Of a stretch of DNA of 64,000 bases, positions 31,531-42,716 are shown in pieces. Position 1 is the first letter of the stretch. Each line of letters starts with the position of its first letter. Source of the DNA: Oxyruncus cristatus (taxonomy: Eukaryota; Chordata; Aves; Passeriformes; Cotingidae); assembly GCA_013399855.1 (NCBI GenBank), contig VXAY01000169.1, positions 979,481 to 1,043,480 of the forward strand. The letters are read 5' to 3'. The translations under genes were made by a program, and so were the position numbers. The notes under the pieces were generated by a model. The model was not told the DNA's origin. It saw only the letters and a program-made list of their open reading frames with translations, and ran no database searches.

Positions 31531-32149
31531 TTCACAGGCCAAGAAACACGAGAGTTCTAAAGAGGCAGTGGCTTCTTGCCAAAGAAAACTCACTTGGTGT
31601 TAGATTGAAAAAAAAAAAAAAGAATGAAAAAAAATTAGGAGTGAACTTATTGTTTGTTTTTTAGGAACTGGCAGGGCTAATGACTCTGGAGGTGCCATGG
31701 GATTTTATGCGAGTACAGAAAAGACTTAGAAAATATTCAGCAAGTTCATTTAGGCTCCTTTCATGCTTCTCAAATCCTGAGGCTTCTTTTATTGCTGCTT
31801 TCTGTCAATTTGGCACTGCTTGATTTCACTGTTGCTCTCGATGTTGCTGCGATGGCATTGCATGTGGAGCAGGTCCTGCCCTGATCGCATCCCTGGCATC
31901 CCCCCTAACCTGCCTGGGCTTTCAGGTGATGGAGTTAAAACTCCTGCCTTCAGCTGACCAGGTTTGGGAGTAGGAATTTCAGGCCAAGCTGCCGTTACCT
32001 GTGTGCAAAGCCACAGGTGTGCCATTTTAAGCAAAGAGACTTTGTGATTAGTCACGAATGGGTTGTGTTCCCTTCTGGAAAACTGCCATCAGAGAGGGAA
32101 TACAGCCCGGGCTGAGGAAGCTGCTGCACATCAGCTCGTCGGTGTGTCT

Positions 32150-32302
32150 TCATCTGGAAGGATCCCTCCCTGCCAGAGTTCAGGAAGCGTTTGGACAATG
32201 CTCTCAGGCGCATGCTGGGATTCCGTGCAGGGCCAGGCCTTGGACCTGATGGTCCTTGTGGGTCCCTCCTAATCACATCCATTCTGTGATTCTCCTGTTA
32301 GA
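32150..32302 (+). mobile_element. CR1 LINE 3' end with terminal octamers
   Basis: TTCAGGAAGCGTTTGGACAA, GCTCTCAGGCGCATGCTGGG, CTGATGGTCCTTGTGGGTCC and the end ATCCATTCTGTGATTCTC match the sense 3' end of an avian CR1 subfamily, including the degenerate ATTCTATG-type terminus. Confidence 0.8.
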
Positions 32303-32689
32303 AGGGCCTGAGTAACTTTTCCCTCTCTGTCCCTGTGTGTAGATGCCCCACGGAGCATTGTTCCTGCAGGTCCAGGCTGTGGCAGTGAAGGTGCTGAGAC
32401 TCCTGAGCAGCCCTGCATCCCGCTCTCGGTTCTTCCCTTTCCCTCCAGTCCTCCCTCTGTCCCGCCTGGCTGGGTGTGAGCAGCCTTCCCTCAGCACCTC
32501 CCCTTCTTCCAGGCTGGCAAAATCCTTCTCCACCTTCCCCTCCCTCCTCTCCGCAAAGGCCTCGGCTCTGTTTGTGCCCACATTAGCATTTCTGCTGACT
32601 GCAAGGATCGGTTTAATTTCATGGGTGTCATTTCCTTCAAGAAATCTCTCTCTGAGCAGCAGCCCGACGAATGCCTGATAAAACATATT

Positions 32690-32947
32690 TTCCTACGGTA
32701 ATGATTTTATGGACCCATAAGTCATGAATTTATTATGATCTCAGCCCCTGCTGCTGATTGCTGTAAAATGCAAAGTAATTAACAGCGAGCGGTAGCAGCT
32801 ATTCCCACCTGGTAGCATGTTCTTGGGTACGCTGATGGCTCTGATTAAAGTAATGGCTAAAGTGTACAGCCTGGCTGTAAAATATTAGCATGATTAATGC
32901 AGTATCCCAAATAAGAAACAAAACTAATGGGCATGGTTTAAGGAATT
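32690..32947. promoter_or_regulatory. strong candidate developmental enhancer
   Basis: A composite POU/homeodomain word ATGCAAAGTAATTAA lies at 32768-32782. CATGAATTTATTATG, TCTGATTAAAGTAATGG, AATATTAGCATGATTAATGC and CpG-containing CAGCGAGCGG surround it. There is no repeat identity and no long open frame. The mixture of several homeodomain-type cores and retained CpG over 250 bases is the most enhancer-like texture in this half of the window. Confidence 0.38.
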
Positions 32948-32988
32948 AAATATATAAATATATATCTATATATATATATATACACACA
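32948..32988. repeat. (TA)n microsatellite
   Basis: Imperfect TA repeats interrupted by AA and TC, then (TA)8 and CACACA. Directly abuts the conserved-looking block on its left. Confidence 0.93.
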
Positions 32989-33119
32989 TTCCTCTCCCGC
33001 CTCTAGCTATTGTTCTGGCTCATTTGTGCTTTCTTTTCTGTTAAATAATGTATGGGCTGGAGGACCGGGGGCCAGGCTAGGGATGCATATTGCAGTTTCA
33101 TAACATCTTAAGTGCTTGT

Positions 33120-33480
33120 GTTAATTTTTCACTCCTTCCTCCTCTTTCCCCTCAACGTGCCATCTCCCATCGCGCAGGGGGAGGAAGATAATCAAGTTTC
33201 CCGAACTTAGCCTGAAGTCAGATGTGATTTGATTTGGATTGCAGACAGCCCCGGGAAGCGGCTGGGAGGCAGCTTGGAGAGTTGGACTCCATTTCTGGCC
33301 TCGCAGGAGAGAAACCCTGACGCTGTGTGTTCCCACTGCCGTGGCTGGGGGTGATGTCTGGGCCGCCTCAGCAGCCGGGAAGCCCGTAAGGTTTCTGCAC
33401 ATGAAGGTTAACCACATCTGTCCAAAAAGCTGCAGTGCTTCTGCTGGGAAAAGAAGGCTTTTGCTTTTCTTTTTCTGACC
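33120..33480. other. unassigned sequence with retained CpG
   Basis: Contains CCATCGCGCAGGGGG, AGATAATCAAGTTTCCCG and TGATTTGATTTGG and may be part of the same regulatory domain as 32.7 kb. Open frames overlap on both strands and are not recognisable. Confidence 0.3.
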
Positions 33481-33667
33481 AGCTTAAAAAAACCAAACCA
33501 AAACAAAACAAGTGACTGGATCTGAGTGAAAAATTAGTGAAAATAAGACCCGTGTCAGATTTCTCCCCGCCACCCTTCCCAAAGCCGTGATGAATTTGAC
33601 TTCTGCCACTGACCAGTGGGAAAGATTGGAAATTACTTGGGCTTGGGGATGAGAAAAGAAATTAGGC

Positions 33668-33774
33668 TTTTTTTTTTTTTTTTTAAAAAAAAACACTTAA
33701 AAAATTTCATTTGGAAATGGAAAAAAAACCCGATTGAAAAAAAAAAAAAGAAAAAAAAAAAAAGGAAAAAAAGG
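33668..33774. repeat. T17 / A-rich low-complexity cluster
   Basis: T17 passes directly into A9, a potential hairpin, and is followed by several poly-A runs broken by single C or G. Retroposon tails or slippage products are possible. Confidence 0.92.
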
Positions 33775-34004
33775 CTTTTCTGACTTACCCATTTTGATCA
33801 GGTCTTCCAGTTTCTGAAGATGCATACACCAGTGTCATCTAATTCCCTCTGATCTGCCTCTACCTCTTCAGGTGTATTGATCTGCTCTAGTTTAGGAAGC
33901 TCCTGACTATTGGAGAGAAGAGTTTATAAATAACTACAGAGAAACGGGATTCTGTATCACAGGAGTTCCAGCTGTGCTGCTTTTGTTTATCGCACAACAC
34001 ACAC

Positions 34005-34020
34005 TTTTTTTTTTTTTTTT
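34005..34020. repeat. T16 homopolymer
   Basis: Uninterrupted T16 in otherwise mixed sequence. Confidence 0.95.
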
Positions 34021-35078
34021 GGAACTTTTCTTAACCAGGAGGTTGCAAAAGGAAGCTCAGCATGCCAATGTCGCTGAGAGTTGTTGTGTTGTATTGCACT
34101 GTGCAAACGGTGTTTTCTCCCTCTTGGGATGGAGAGGTTTCTGGGTTTGTTTTTGTAGATAAGATATAAACTCAGTAGTGGTTCTGCTAGTAAATACAAG
34201 TAGCCCCAAGCTCCAGAATGCATCTTGTTGGTCCCTCCAGTAATTTGACAAAGTATCCTTCCAGCAACCTCCTGAAAGTACAACAGGAACAATTTTGTTG
34301 ATCCTTCAGGATCTGGAATAGTTGTGGGAAGGGATGCTGGGCTCCGTCAGTAGCTCTGCACAGTGGCTGCTGCCCTGCCAGTGTTGGTGTGGGGTTTGGA
34401 TGTCTCACCTCTGTTCAGGAGTGGTCAAACCCAGGAATTAGATGTGGTACCAGGAGGGTGAGAATGAAACTGTCTCTCTAAGATTGTCCCCACTGGAGAT
34501 GTGACTACCTTTATTGGGAAGGGTATAGGAAACCTCAAAAAGACTGTGATCAAAGAGGGAGCTTCCAAGCAAAGGGAGATTATTCAGATTGAGGTGTTTG
34601 TTGAGTGGAGAGGCAGATGGGGATGAGTAAAGAGGAGAGGGGGATGATCAAGCCATGTACAGTTCAGAGAGGAGTAGAAGAGGTGGCATGGATGGATTTG
34701 GATTCTGAGGGTTACCCAGTGGACTCATTAAGCGAAAGGTTTAAAGAAAATGAGGGGAAGTCCATTTTCCTGACATGCATAAGTACATATGTATTTCATC
34801 ACCATGTCCTGCTGTGGAGTCCAAAAGGTGAGAACAGAGGTGAAGCAGGACTAAATCATCCTGGAGGGCAGATCCTTGGGCATGCTCGACGTAGCCATAG
34901 GGTTTGCAACAAGAAGAGGGCCATAGATATCCCATCCCTCATTTCCTTTTCCCTCTCCTCCCTTCGGCAAGGCTGTGGCCATGTTTTTTGTGCCTGCTGT
35001 GTCCTCTTGTTGTGACACAGGGGCTCGGAGGCTGGGAGCTGGAGGATGAGGTTTGACTGACACACTTCCTTTCCTCAG
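34021..35078. other. unassigned sequence
   Basis: No gene or known repeat recognised. Purine-rich stretches around 34590-34700 contain several short overlapping frames. The segment ends in the good acceptor of the next feature. Confidence 0.35.
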
Positions 35079-35259
35079 GAATGGATGTCCCCAGTGTCTT
35101 CCCCCAGCACCTCAGACTGGAGCCACGAGGGAGCGCAGGGCAGGTGATGAAGGAAGGGCGATGATGATGGGCTACGTCGTGATTCCCACCACAAACATCC
35201 AGCCTCGGGCACGTGGAGGACACCGCCAGCCCCTGGGGCTGAGGCAGTGGCCTCGAGAG
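35079..35259 (+). CDS. candidate 60-codon exon, product unknown
   Basis: The acceptor (CACTTCCTTTCCTCAG) and donor (CGAGAG/GTAAGA) are both close to consensus, and the whole 181-base block is open in one frame. It reads NGCPQCLPPAPQTGATRERR, later MMMGYVVIPTTNIQPRARGG and LRQWPRE. The flanking phases would be 2 and 0. CpG is retained (TACGTCGTG, CTCGGGCACGTGG). The other two frames stop inside. The minus strand is open here as well (to 156 codons), so frame openness alone is weak evidence. The protein is not recognised. Confidence 0.28.
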
Positions 35260-35779
35260 GTAAGAGCCAGGCGTGTGAGCGTCATCCCAGCTGTGAGGTG
35301 CGAGGATGGTGTGTGGTGGCTGGGCCAGGGGAGGCAGATCCTTTGCACCCCTGGTTTGGGCGCTGTTCGAGTCGGCTGCCGCGGTCGGGCAGTGTGGCTG
35401 TGGGCTCATGCTGGGAAGGCTTTGTCAGCAGTGCACACGTGTTAATGATGTTTGAGGAGTCGTTTCTGTGGGAGACCTGAGAGCCAGACAGCTCTGCCAA
35501 TCAGCCCATGAGTATCTTTAAAAGAAAATCTCCATCCTGTAGGAACTGCTTCGGCCTCTGGAGACATGCTAGAACTGTATCCCAGGCTGCACCGGGCATG
35601 CTTCTATTAGATCTTTCCCTCTTTCCTTTTATCTACCCCTTTTCTTTCCCTCCTGGCTACAGCTTTCTATTGCTATCCTATCCAAAACACACTTTAGCTA
35701 TTGCTTTGGAAGTTTGCACAAGGATAGGTTGGCGTTTACTTTCCCCCCCTCACCCCCTGCTCTCCTTACTCTTTTTGGA

Positions 35780-36260
35780 GCTAATCACCCTGGTGAAATT
35801 GAGCTGTAATTCAGTTGGCAGTGGTCAGATTGAGCTGAATGTGTGTGCTCCAGCACATCCCCAGATTCTTTGCATCAACAAAAATGAGCCCAGACAAGGC
35901 ACAGAGCGAAGGAGAGATCGCGTGGCCTTGTTTAAAACACACTCGCGCAGCAGCGGCAGCTGCCTGAACAAAAGCTGCCTGTCTCCTCTTTGGGGGTGGG
36001 TGAAGGAAGAGGTTATTGGGCTTGATGTGCACAGAGAGAGGGGGAGACAGCGTTCCCCCCCTCCTCCCCCTGCCATCTGCAGCTGTGTGGTGGCAGGTAG
36101 AGCTTGGTTTGCTAGGGAGGATTTATAGCTGTCGTGAGCCAGTCAGTGTGTCAGGGTAAATCAAGCCTGACGTTTTTAACATCTTCCCCACACAGAGGGG
36201 AGGGGCAAGGGGGAATGGAGGAAGTGATTGTAATTTTATGTCTATATCCTGCTCGACTAA
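35780..36260. promoter_or_regulatory. conserved-looking block, mixed AT/CpG
   Basis: GAGCTGTAATTCAGTTGG, TGTTTAAAACACACTCGCGC and AGCAGCGGCAGCTGCC are followed by GGTAAATCAAGCCTGACG and TTTTATGTCTATATCC. A 206-codon plus-strand frame crosses the region but its content is low-complexity-like and unrecognised. Treated as non-coding. Confidence 0.25.
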
Positions 36261-36264
36261 TCAA

Positions 36265-37950
36265 GGTGAGCAAGAGGCATGCCAGCCAGGGGAGATTTTC
36301 CTCTTGTTAGCGTGGACATTTCTTTGCTGTGGCTTTCCCCTTCCCTTTCCCTTCCTACCGTAGCAATCTCCTCTGTCAGGAAAGAAAGATCCAGCTGATC
36401 GATGGTAGAGGCTTGTAGACAAATGATTCTTGCTCCTCCAGACTGTCTCTTGTAGTATGTCTCTAATTAGGGTGGCAAAACATTTTTGGGCAGAGATGTG
36501 GCTACCTTTGACCCTCTATCCTGCCTCCTCACTCCTATTGAGACTCCAATCCCTGATGGCAGTGCTGTAGTGTACCATATCCTCTCCTGCCCTTCTCAGG
36601 AGCACCTTGCTCAGGTTGGACAGGTCTACAGGTGAGCTATGGAGAGAAGGAATATCTGCTTCATACCTGGAAGGTAATTCCAGGGGATTTCCAGCAGCAG
36701 CACGGAAGAGTTTAAGGAAGAGTTGTCGTGGTATGCCTCTTGTCTTGCCTCAGGCACATGTGCTGCTGCAAAGCCTCCCTGTGCCTTTTACCTTACTGCC
36801 AGCACAGGCTGCCTGCTCCCGTACCAGGTGGGCTAATTCCCTCTGGTGAGCCAGGAGAGGAAAGGAAAGGAGGCAAAATAAATACGTAAGTAGGTGCCAC
36901 CCTTCCTGTGCCACGGTCCGGAGTGTTGGTGTAACATATTAGGAGCATCCTGGTTTGAATACTGGGGTTAACAGAACGCTCTCCCTTTTGCCAGAAGTGA
37001 TGATCCAGTAGGCTGGAATACCTCATGGCAGGGGAAAGGGTCTAACCCCAGGGAAGGAGCTGGGCAGCTTCAGTGCTGTCTGCCAGCCCATGGCACAGGT
37101 TGTCCTGCAGGTGAGGGAGGCGGGTCACGCGCGGTCCTGAGCTGGAGCTGTTGGGCAGCATTACAACCTGCACGCTGGGTCCATGTGCCATCTAGGCAGG
37201 GTAGCATCATTAAAATTCCTTGTCTGCACAGAAGTGGACTAAGTCATCAGCACAGGGTAGGGAGCCTCCGAGTTCCGTGGGCTTGTGCTGATTTACACCA
37301 GCTGGGGAACTGGGCCAAATCTGTCTCGTTCGGTGAATGATCATTCAATTTTTCTCTCTGCTATCAAGCCCTTAAACAAAAGCCAATTGAAATCAATGGG
37401 AGACTTTCATCATTTTCAGGGTTATAGGCCTAAAAAAATTGGATGCTTGGGGAAAAAGCAGGCAGGGGAAGAGTAAGGGCAGAAGGAATAAATGCTGCTG
37501 TAACATTATGGCTTACAACGGAAACAGATGGAAGTGAGAAATGCTTTCGTTACGATTCTCCAACAGCATCAATTCAGCAAAGCTGTACATGGAGATGTGA
37601 ACACTGCAGAGCATCCTTCCTTATGTAAACAGCTCTATGGGTGCAAAGGGAGCCCGTGCCTCTGTGAATCCTGTCTCTGCGTGTCCTATTTCTATATGTG
37701 ATTAAGTTCTCTGCTCTTCCTTTGCAGTTGGGGTTGTTATTAGTGGCAAGCACACGCTCCGCAGGCTGGCTGTTCCGCACAGAAATGCAGGAGGAAGCGC
37801 TGCCTTCTGCTCCCAGAAACCAGCAGGATTTTTCTTTTCGCCGTAGCTGGAAGAGGGGGAGGTTAATATCTCGCCAGCCTCTGGCTGTGTTTTGATAAAA
37901 TCCTTTGTCCAATGACTGCAGAGCATTTTGCACGTACGGCAGGGTAAAGC
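36265..37950. other. unassigned sequence
   Basis: Pyrimidine run at 36337-36360 and a good acceptor-like tract (TCTGCTCTTCCTTTGCAG) ending at 37728. The latter is followed by a 55-codon open frame (starting LGLLLVASTRSAG) but no good donor. No recognised gene or repeat. Confidence 0.35.
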
Positions 37951-37954
37951 CCCT

Positions 37955-38010
37955 TCAGACAGGTATTATCTGGCCTATTTTTACAGCTGAGAATTTGCAG
38001 CCTTCGGAGC
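37955..38010 (-). mobile_element. MIR-like SINE remnant
   Basis: GGTATTATCTGGCCTATTTT then TACAGCTGAGAATTTGCAGC resembles the reverse complement of the MIR/CORE-SINE end ('cctcatctgtaaaatggggataata'). Short and diverged. Confidence 0.35.
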
Positions 38011-38109
38011 CATCTGAAGGCACTGCCTTCACCTTGTGATCTCCTCGGCTGAATGAATATGTCAGGATCGGTCCTCTCAAACCCGGCCCCAGTTCGAACA
38101 CAGCCCTGC

Positions 38110-38215
38110 AGTCCGTCTGGGCACGGTTAGACCCTTCCTCCCTCAGCCTCCCCATCCGTATAACAGGTATGACAATCATCCTTTCCCCCCGGGTAAACAT
38201 TTCATTATGCGGTGC
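38110..38215 (+). mobile_element. MIR-like SINE remnant
   Basis: CCTCAGCCTCCCCATCCGTA then TAACAGGTATGACAATCATC matches in order the MIR 3' block 'cctcagtttcccatctgtaaaatgggataataat'. MIR-type elements are old and heavily diverged in sauropsids, so the family call is tentative. Confidence 0.4.
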
Positions 38216-38773
38216 TGCCGAAGTACCTCGGAGGAGAGAGGACCTACAGATAAGTCTGCATTCTCATTTTGGCTGTATTTGTGTGCGTGTTTTCTGCTTT
38301 AGCTGCTCTTCTCTTTCTTTGCCTGCTCATTAGTTCTGCCTGAGTGCAGGACCTCTCCAAAAAATGCAGTGTTGGCAGCGGGCATGAATTCTTAACGACT
38401 GCTGTCTCTAATGACAGAATCCGGGGCCAGGCAGTCAGTTTGCTTGCTGGGAGAAAGGAGAGGCAGATGAGATGGTGGCTCTTCCCCTCATCGTGGGGTG
38501 AGTCTGCAAAATCACAGGAGGATCTGCAAAATATGCTCAGGTCTTGGCCTGCTTCTCACGCTGCAAGGAGAATTGCTTGGGATGGCAGACGGAAAGAGAT
38601 ACCTCTCAGGCTGTTGAATTTGTTTTTAAAGCTCACTCTGGCCTCTCTCTGCTGTTCTACCCTAGCAATCAACAACAGATTTTGGCTTTTGAGCCAAAGC
38701 TGAAAATTTCGAGCCTGACTTGCCCAGTGGCCTTTTGTGTGGTCCAACGTAATGCAGAGGGAAGTATTAAACC

Positions 38774-38784
38774 GGGGGGGGGGG
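38774..38784. repeat. G11 homopolymer
   Basis: Eleven G followed directly by A5, a length-variable tract. Confidence 0.93.
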
Positions 38785-38789
38785 AAAAA

Positions 38790-39300
38790 CCCACACGAAA
38801 CAACACAACAATCGATTCAAAGGAAAAAAATGCCACGGGTTCGATTTTACCAAACAGAAGGACTTCTCCTAATGAGGAGCTTAAAATTTATTTTTAGTAG
38901 TGCTTTTGTTGCCTTTCGTTCCTACTCTGTCCTTGATTCAAAGTTTCCTCGACTTTTTTTTGCAAATGCAGCTTTTAACATGAGTTAGCTTTTCTTTTCA
39001 CTTCATTTTTCGTTTCGAGAAGAAGGAAGTCTTGGCAAGTTATAAGAGGTAGAGGAAGGGAAAGGCGTGTGAATCCTGCCCGGGTGCCATTCTTTCTTTT
39101 TCGTTTAATGTCAGGAATAAGAAGCAAGAAAGAAGAAAAAAACCATTCAAAATCCTGAGAGTTCTTTTAGTTTCAATTCTTAAAAGCCAAACCCAAGGAA
39201 AACCAAATTTTTTAGTGGAGTTGAACTCCTGAATTTTCGGTTTGGTGGATTTGCGCTGCAATGTCGTCTGGTGGAATTGTTTTGTTTCTGATGAAATCTC
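38790..39300. other. AT-rich unassigned block
   Basis: CpG-containing AT-rich sequence (ACAATCGATTC, GGGTTCGATTTTACC, CATTTTTCGTTTCGAG) without repeat identity. The texture may indicate constraint. No credible gene. Confidence 0.25.
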
Positions 39301-39742
39301 AGTATGCGCTGAGAAAATGTCAAGTTAATTCTGTGCTGTCCAATCCCTCTTAAACGCTCTGGTTATTTCTTTCAACTTGTCCTGGTTTCTACTTTCCACC
39401 TCCATCCTTGCTGATGCCTTTTCCCACTCCTAGTCTGTCACATTAAAATTGCCACAAGGAGACAGTTGAAATGCCCGTGAGGTGTTTCCTTCCTGGATGG
39501 ACTAGTTGGGGTTGAGACCTCTGTGGTTCCCAGAGCTGTTATCTCAAGCTGCCTTTCATTTCACACACTGTCGCTGGAAAGTTGTCATTGTTCAGCTCAG
39601 GGTACTTCTCTCCACTTCTTATATATGGAAGGGCAGATTCTGGCACTGGGATATTCCATGTGTCCCATGGAGGTCAGTCAGGTAGACTGGATCCCTTCCT
39701 GTGGCTTTGCAGTAGTTGAAGTTCAGCTTCCTTGGTGGCTTA

Positions 39743-40318
39743 CTGTTCCTTGTAGCTCAGATCAGTTAAATAAATAAGTAAATAAATAAAATTAATGGGA
39801 TCCATTTGGGGAATCTTCAGAACCACAGGTAGGTCTTTGATTTGGAGGAAAGAGAAAGCTGGGAGGTTGCTGCCCAGGGAAATGAACTGGTGTTCAGCCT
39901 GGTTCTGATAGACAAGAGCACACTGAAACACCAGTGTCTTGTACCTCTGCTGATGGTCTTGGCAGAGTTGTCTGAAAATCGGAGGATCTCTGCAATCTGG
40001 ACCTCCCTTCAGAGCTCTGGGAAAGCTTCTTCTGCATGAAGTCTGTGATGTCACTGTGGAGACATGACTTGCCCGTCCCTGGACCAGAATGTTCTGCAGA
40101 AACATGAAGCCACCACCTTTTGTGGCCCCCTTGATGCTCCAGACCAGCTCTGGGATGAAATATCCAATATCCACTTGTAACAAGGTCTTTGGGGATCCCT
40201 TCTTCGTGTCTTGCTGGCAGGCAGTTCCCTTCTTGTCCGTGTACCTCCAGCCCCTGGAGCAGATATGTTGATTCCACATTCCTCCTGTTCTGGAGGGCAG
40301 GTTTTGAAATCCTGTCAT
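39743..40318 (-). other. 192-codon minus-strand open frame, unidentified
   Basis: The frame carries Q/K/F-rich text such as LCQDHQQRYKTLVFQCALVY. A second minus frame of 144 codons (39894-40328) overlaps it almost completely. No stop occurs in either for over 400 bases. Length alone is within chance for the window, but the dual openness and low AT make a decayed retrocopy or unrecognised transposon gene possible. The low-coordinate end is an (AAAT)n tract at 39767-39796. Confidence 0.25.
39767..39796. repeat. (AAAT)n tract
   Basis: TAAATAAATAAGTAAATAAA followed by TAAAATT. Simple repeat, or the A-rich tail of a plus-strand retroposon that I cannot otherwise identify. Confidence 0.85.
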
Positions 40319-40469
40319 GATTATTCACGAGCTGTGATTGGAGCCCACGCTCAGAAACACTATTTGCATCCAGGGAGAATCTGATTATAATTGTCTCAGG
40401 GAAGTTTGTTTGAGACTGATCCTGTGTTCAGCCTGAAGTTTCTCGGCGATGCTCCCTGGGCAGGAGAGC

Positions 40470-40620
40470 TGTGCAGGCACAAGGTCCAGAGGAGGGTAAT
40501 GAGAGGGACTGGGACTGTCAGGTTTGGGGATGGAAATTGCTTTTTTTCCAGAGAAGATGGATGTGCTAGGACTGCTCAGCTGGAGAAGGAGCAGAGCAGC
40601 AGAAACTGGAATTACCTGAC
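40470..40620 (+). mobile_element. possible diverged CR1 fragment
   Basis: CACAAGGTCCAGAGGAGGGT, AATGAGAGGGACTGGGACTG and CTGCTCAGCTGGAGAAGGAG echo the sense CR1 segment 'tccagaggagggcaacgag... ttcagcctggagaagag'. Weak and interrupted. Confidence 0.35.
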
Positions 40621-40687
40621 TGATCTTCAGGGTACCACTGTCTTCTCCACTTGAAAGGCTTGAGGAGGAGGCATGTTTTGTTCAGGG

Positions 40688-41045
40688 TGGTTGATTTAAA
40701 TCACCCATTTTAATCATGAATTAAATCAGCAAGCAGGAAATCTTGATTTAAAAACCACGTTTTAATCTTGTATTTTAAAGTTCATTTCCTAATGAAACCT
40801 GGTTTCTCATTGGTTGGCATAATTCGGTACTATTTTTGGCAGAGCAAAAGGGGACGCGACACCCATGCATATTTATTGGCATAACTGTATAGCTTAACAT
40901 ATATCTGTTCTCACTTTTACATCTTTTTATTACATTGAAGAAATGGAAAACATGTAGTTTCTGATTTATTAGCCGTGGCTTCGTTTTTTCCACTTGTCTC
41001 AAGCTATACGAGGACAAAAATTAAAATGCAATTAAAAATGCATGA
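40688..41045. mobile_element. ancient interspersed repeat with TGATTTAAATCA palindrome
   Basis: The block opens with the perfect palindrome TGATTTAAATCA at about 40691, followed by related words (ATGAATTAAATCAGC, CTTGATTTAAAAACC). It then passes into a long AT-rich stretch with ATTTATTGGCATAAC, TTTTTATTACATTGAAG and ATTAAAATGCAATTAAAAATG. I associate this texture with old amniote repeats but cannot name the family. A minus-strand 80-codon frame (40775-41017) is open through the AT-rich half. Confidence 0.4.
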
Positions 41046-41414
41046 AGAAGGCAGTTAGAAAGTTTGTTGCCGGTATCACAGAGGGCTGGAACGAGCCTCT
41101 GCAGATAATCTACTCCGTGTGTTGGCATTGAGGAAAGATCAATTACGCCTCTCCCCCCACACAGGTGTTTGTTTAACCTTTACGTAGAAGTCTCTGGTGA
41201 AAAGTTCTGCAACTTCCCTGGATCTGTTCTAGGGAGAAAGTTTTTAGTATTTTTTTTTTTTTTAAACTGTCTAAACTTAAGTTTTCTTTGCTCCAAGTTA
41301 AATTGTTTCTTCTTCTGCCACTGAACACAGAGAACAATCGACTGCTGTCTTAATAACCTGCAAGCTACTGTAGGATTGTTATGCCTCTGTGCCTTAGTCT
41401 TCCCCTTTTTTTTT

Positions 41415-41530
41415 TTTCCAGGCTGAATGAACCTAGTTCATTTAACCTTTCCTTGCCAGCTCTTCCTGAAGCTGTGATGGTTTAATTTCTTCTCCTCCAG
41501 ACTGCCTCCTGCTTTTTCATCTCTTTCTGC
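41415..41530 (-). mobile_element. possible diverged CR1 fragment
   Basis: CCAGGCTGAATGAACCTAGT, TTAACCTTTCCTTGCCAGCT and TTCTTCTCCTCCAGACTGCC resemble, in order, the reverse-complement CR1 block 'ccaggctgaacaacccc... aacctttcct... cctctggact'. Tentative. Confidence 0.35.
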
Positions 41531-41564
41531 ATCTGCAGTGAAATGACTTTGGGGGTGTTTCAAG

Positions 41565-41720
41565 AGGAGAAATTGCTTGCCCTGCCACAAACTGTGGAAC
41601 TCATTGCTGTGGGATGCTGTGGATGCTGGAGTTTTAATGGGTTTGGAAAGAGTTTAAGCAAAGTAATGAAAGGTGTTCCTAAGCTGTGCATTGCTGAAAG
41701 GCCTTGGTAGATCGGGATAA
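41565..41720 (+). mobile_element. ancient CR1/L3-like fragment
   Basis: TGTGGAACTCATTGCTGTGG, GATGCTGTGGATGCTGGAGT and GTTTGGAAAGAGTTTAAGCA follow the old LINE segment 'tggaactcattgccacaggatgctgtggatgcc... ggacaaattc'. Boundaries uncertain. Confidence 0.42.
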
Positions 41721-42716
41721 ACAAAGGGTAAAATGCTACTGCTCTGTCTTTAGGTTTCATTGCTGGTTTTGGGGTGCCACTGCCCTACAGGGGGTTGTAC
41801 TGCCACCAGTGCACTGCTCTGCATCCGTGTCATGGTGCTGTGACGTCCTGGGAGCTTGTTCCACTGCTCTGTTTCAGAGAAGTACTGGGGTGTGCCCATG
41901 TCCTCCCCCAGAGCTCCTCTTTCCAGGCTTCCCAGCCTCTGCCCTCCAACCAGCTGGAAAAACGGGGCCCAGCTCTGCCTCGAGCGCACTGAGAATCAGA
42001 GCCTCCAAAAACTGGATGGCAGCAGTGGGCGTGTAGGAGTTTCCTGGGATTTGAATGTTAGCTAGATGCTTTTTGAGTAATGTTCTGCTCCTTTCCCATG
42101 GCAAACACAGGTGTGGGGTGGTGCTGGTGACTTCGCTGGAGCACCGCGGTGGTTAAAGCCGCCCCAGCCACTCTGGGCTGGTGCTGTAAACAGCCCTCGG
42201 GAAGCAACATTTCTCCCTTCCCCTGAATGTGCTGGATTCGACAGCTCTCCTTTCATCTCTTCAGAAAGTGCTGAAGTGTTTCTAGCTGCTCTTCAAAAGC
42301 GATTCTGCACTGCCCAGAGGGGCCTGCGGTTCACGTGGGGAGCCAGGAGGAAATGATGCTCCTCATCTCAGCAGATGTGTGTGAACCACACCACTCCTGG
42401 CTTCAGCTCCTGAGCGACATGTAAATGCGAGGATGGAAATGTGGTGGCAAGGACTCTGGGGATCATCAGCAAGGTAGGGTGCCCTGGGAAGCCACTAATT
42501 CTGGAAAGGCCAGGTTTGAGGAGAGCACTGCTTAGGCCAGTAGCATCTTCAGGGGTCTTCAAAAAGGCAGTTGGAGTCTTTGACTTTCCTGTTTGCCAAG
42601 ACCTCATGGTGTTCTGTGGGTTTCATAAGAACACCCTGTTATTGAAGGTCTTTAGATGACAGTCCCTCTTTGCTCCCATCTATTCTTGGATTTCCAAATC
42701 CCTTTTTCCTTTTCAG

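Noticed and set aside
35508..36128. 206-codon plus-strand open frame
   Set aside because: Longest in the window but with no recognisable domain, no splice support, hydrophobic low-complexity text and overlapping open frames. Its length is within chance expectation for 64 kb in six frames.
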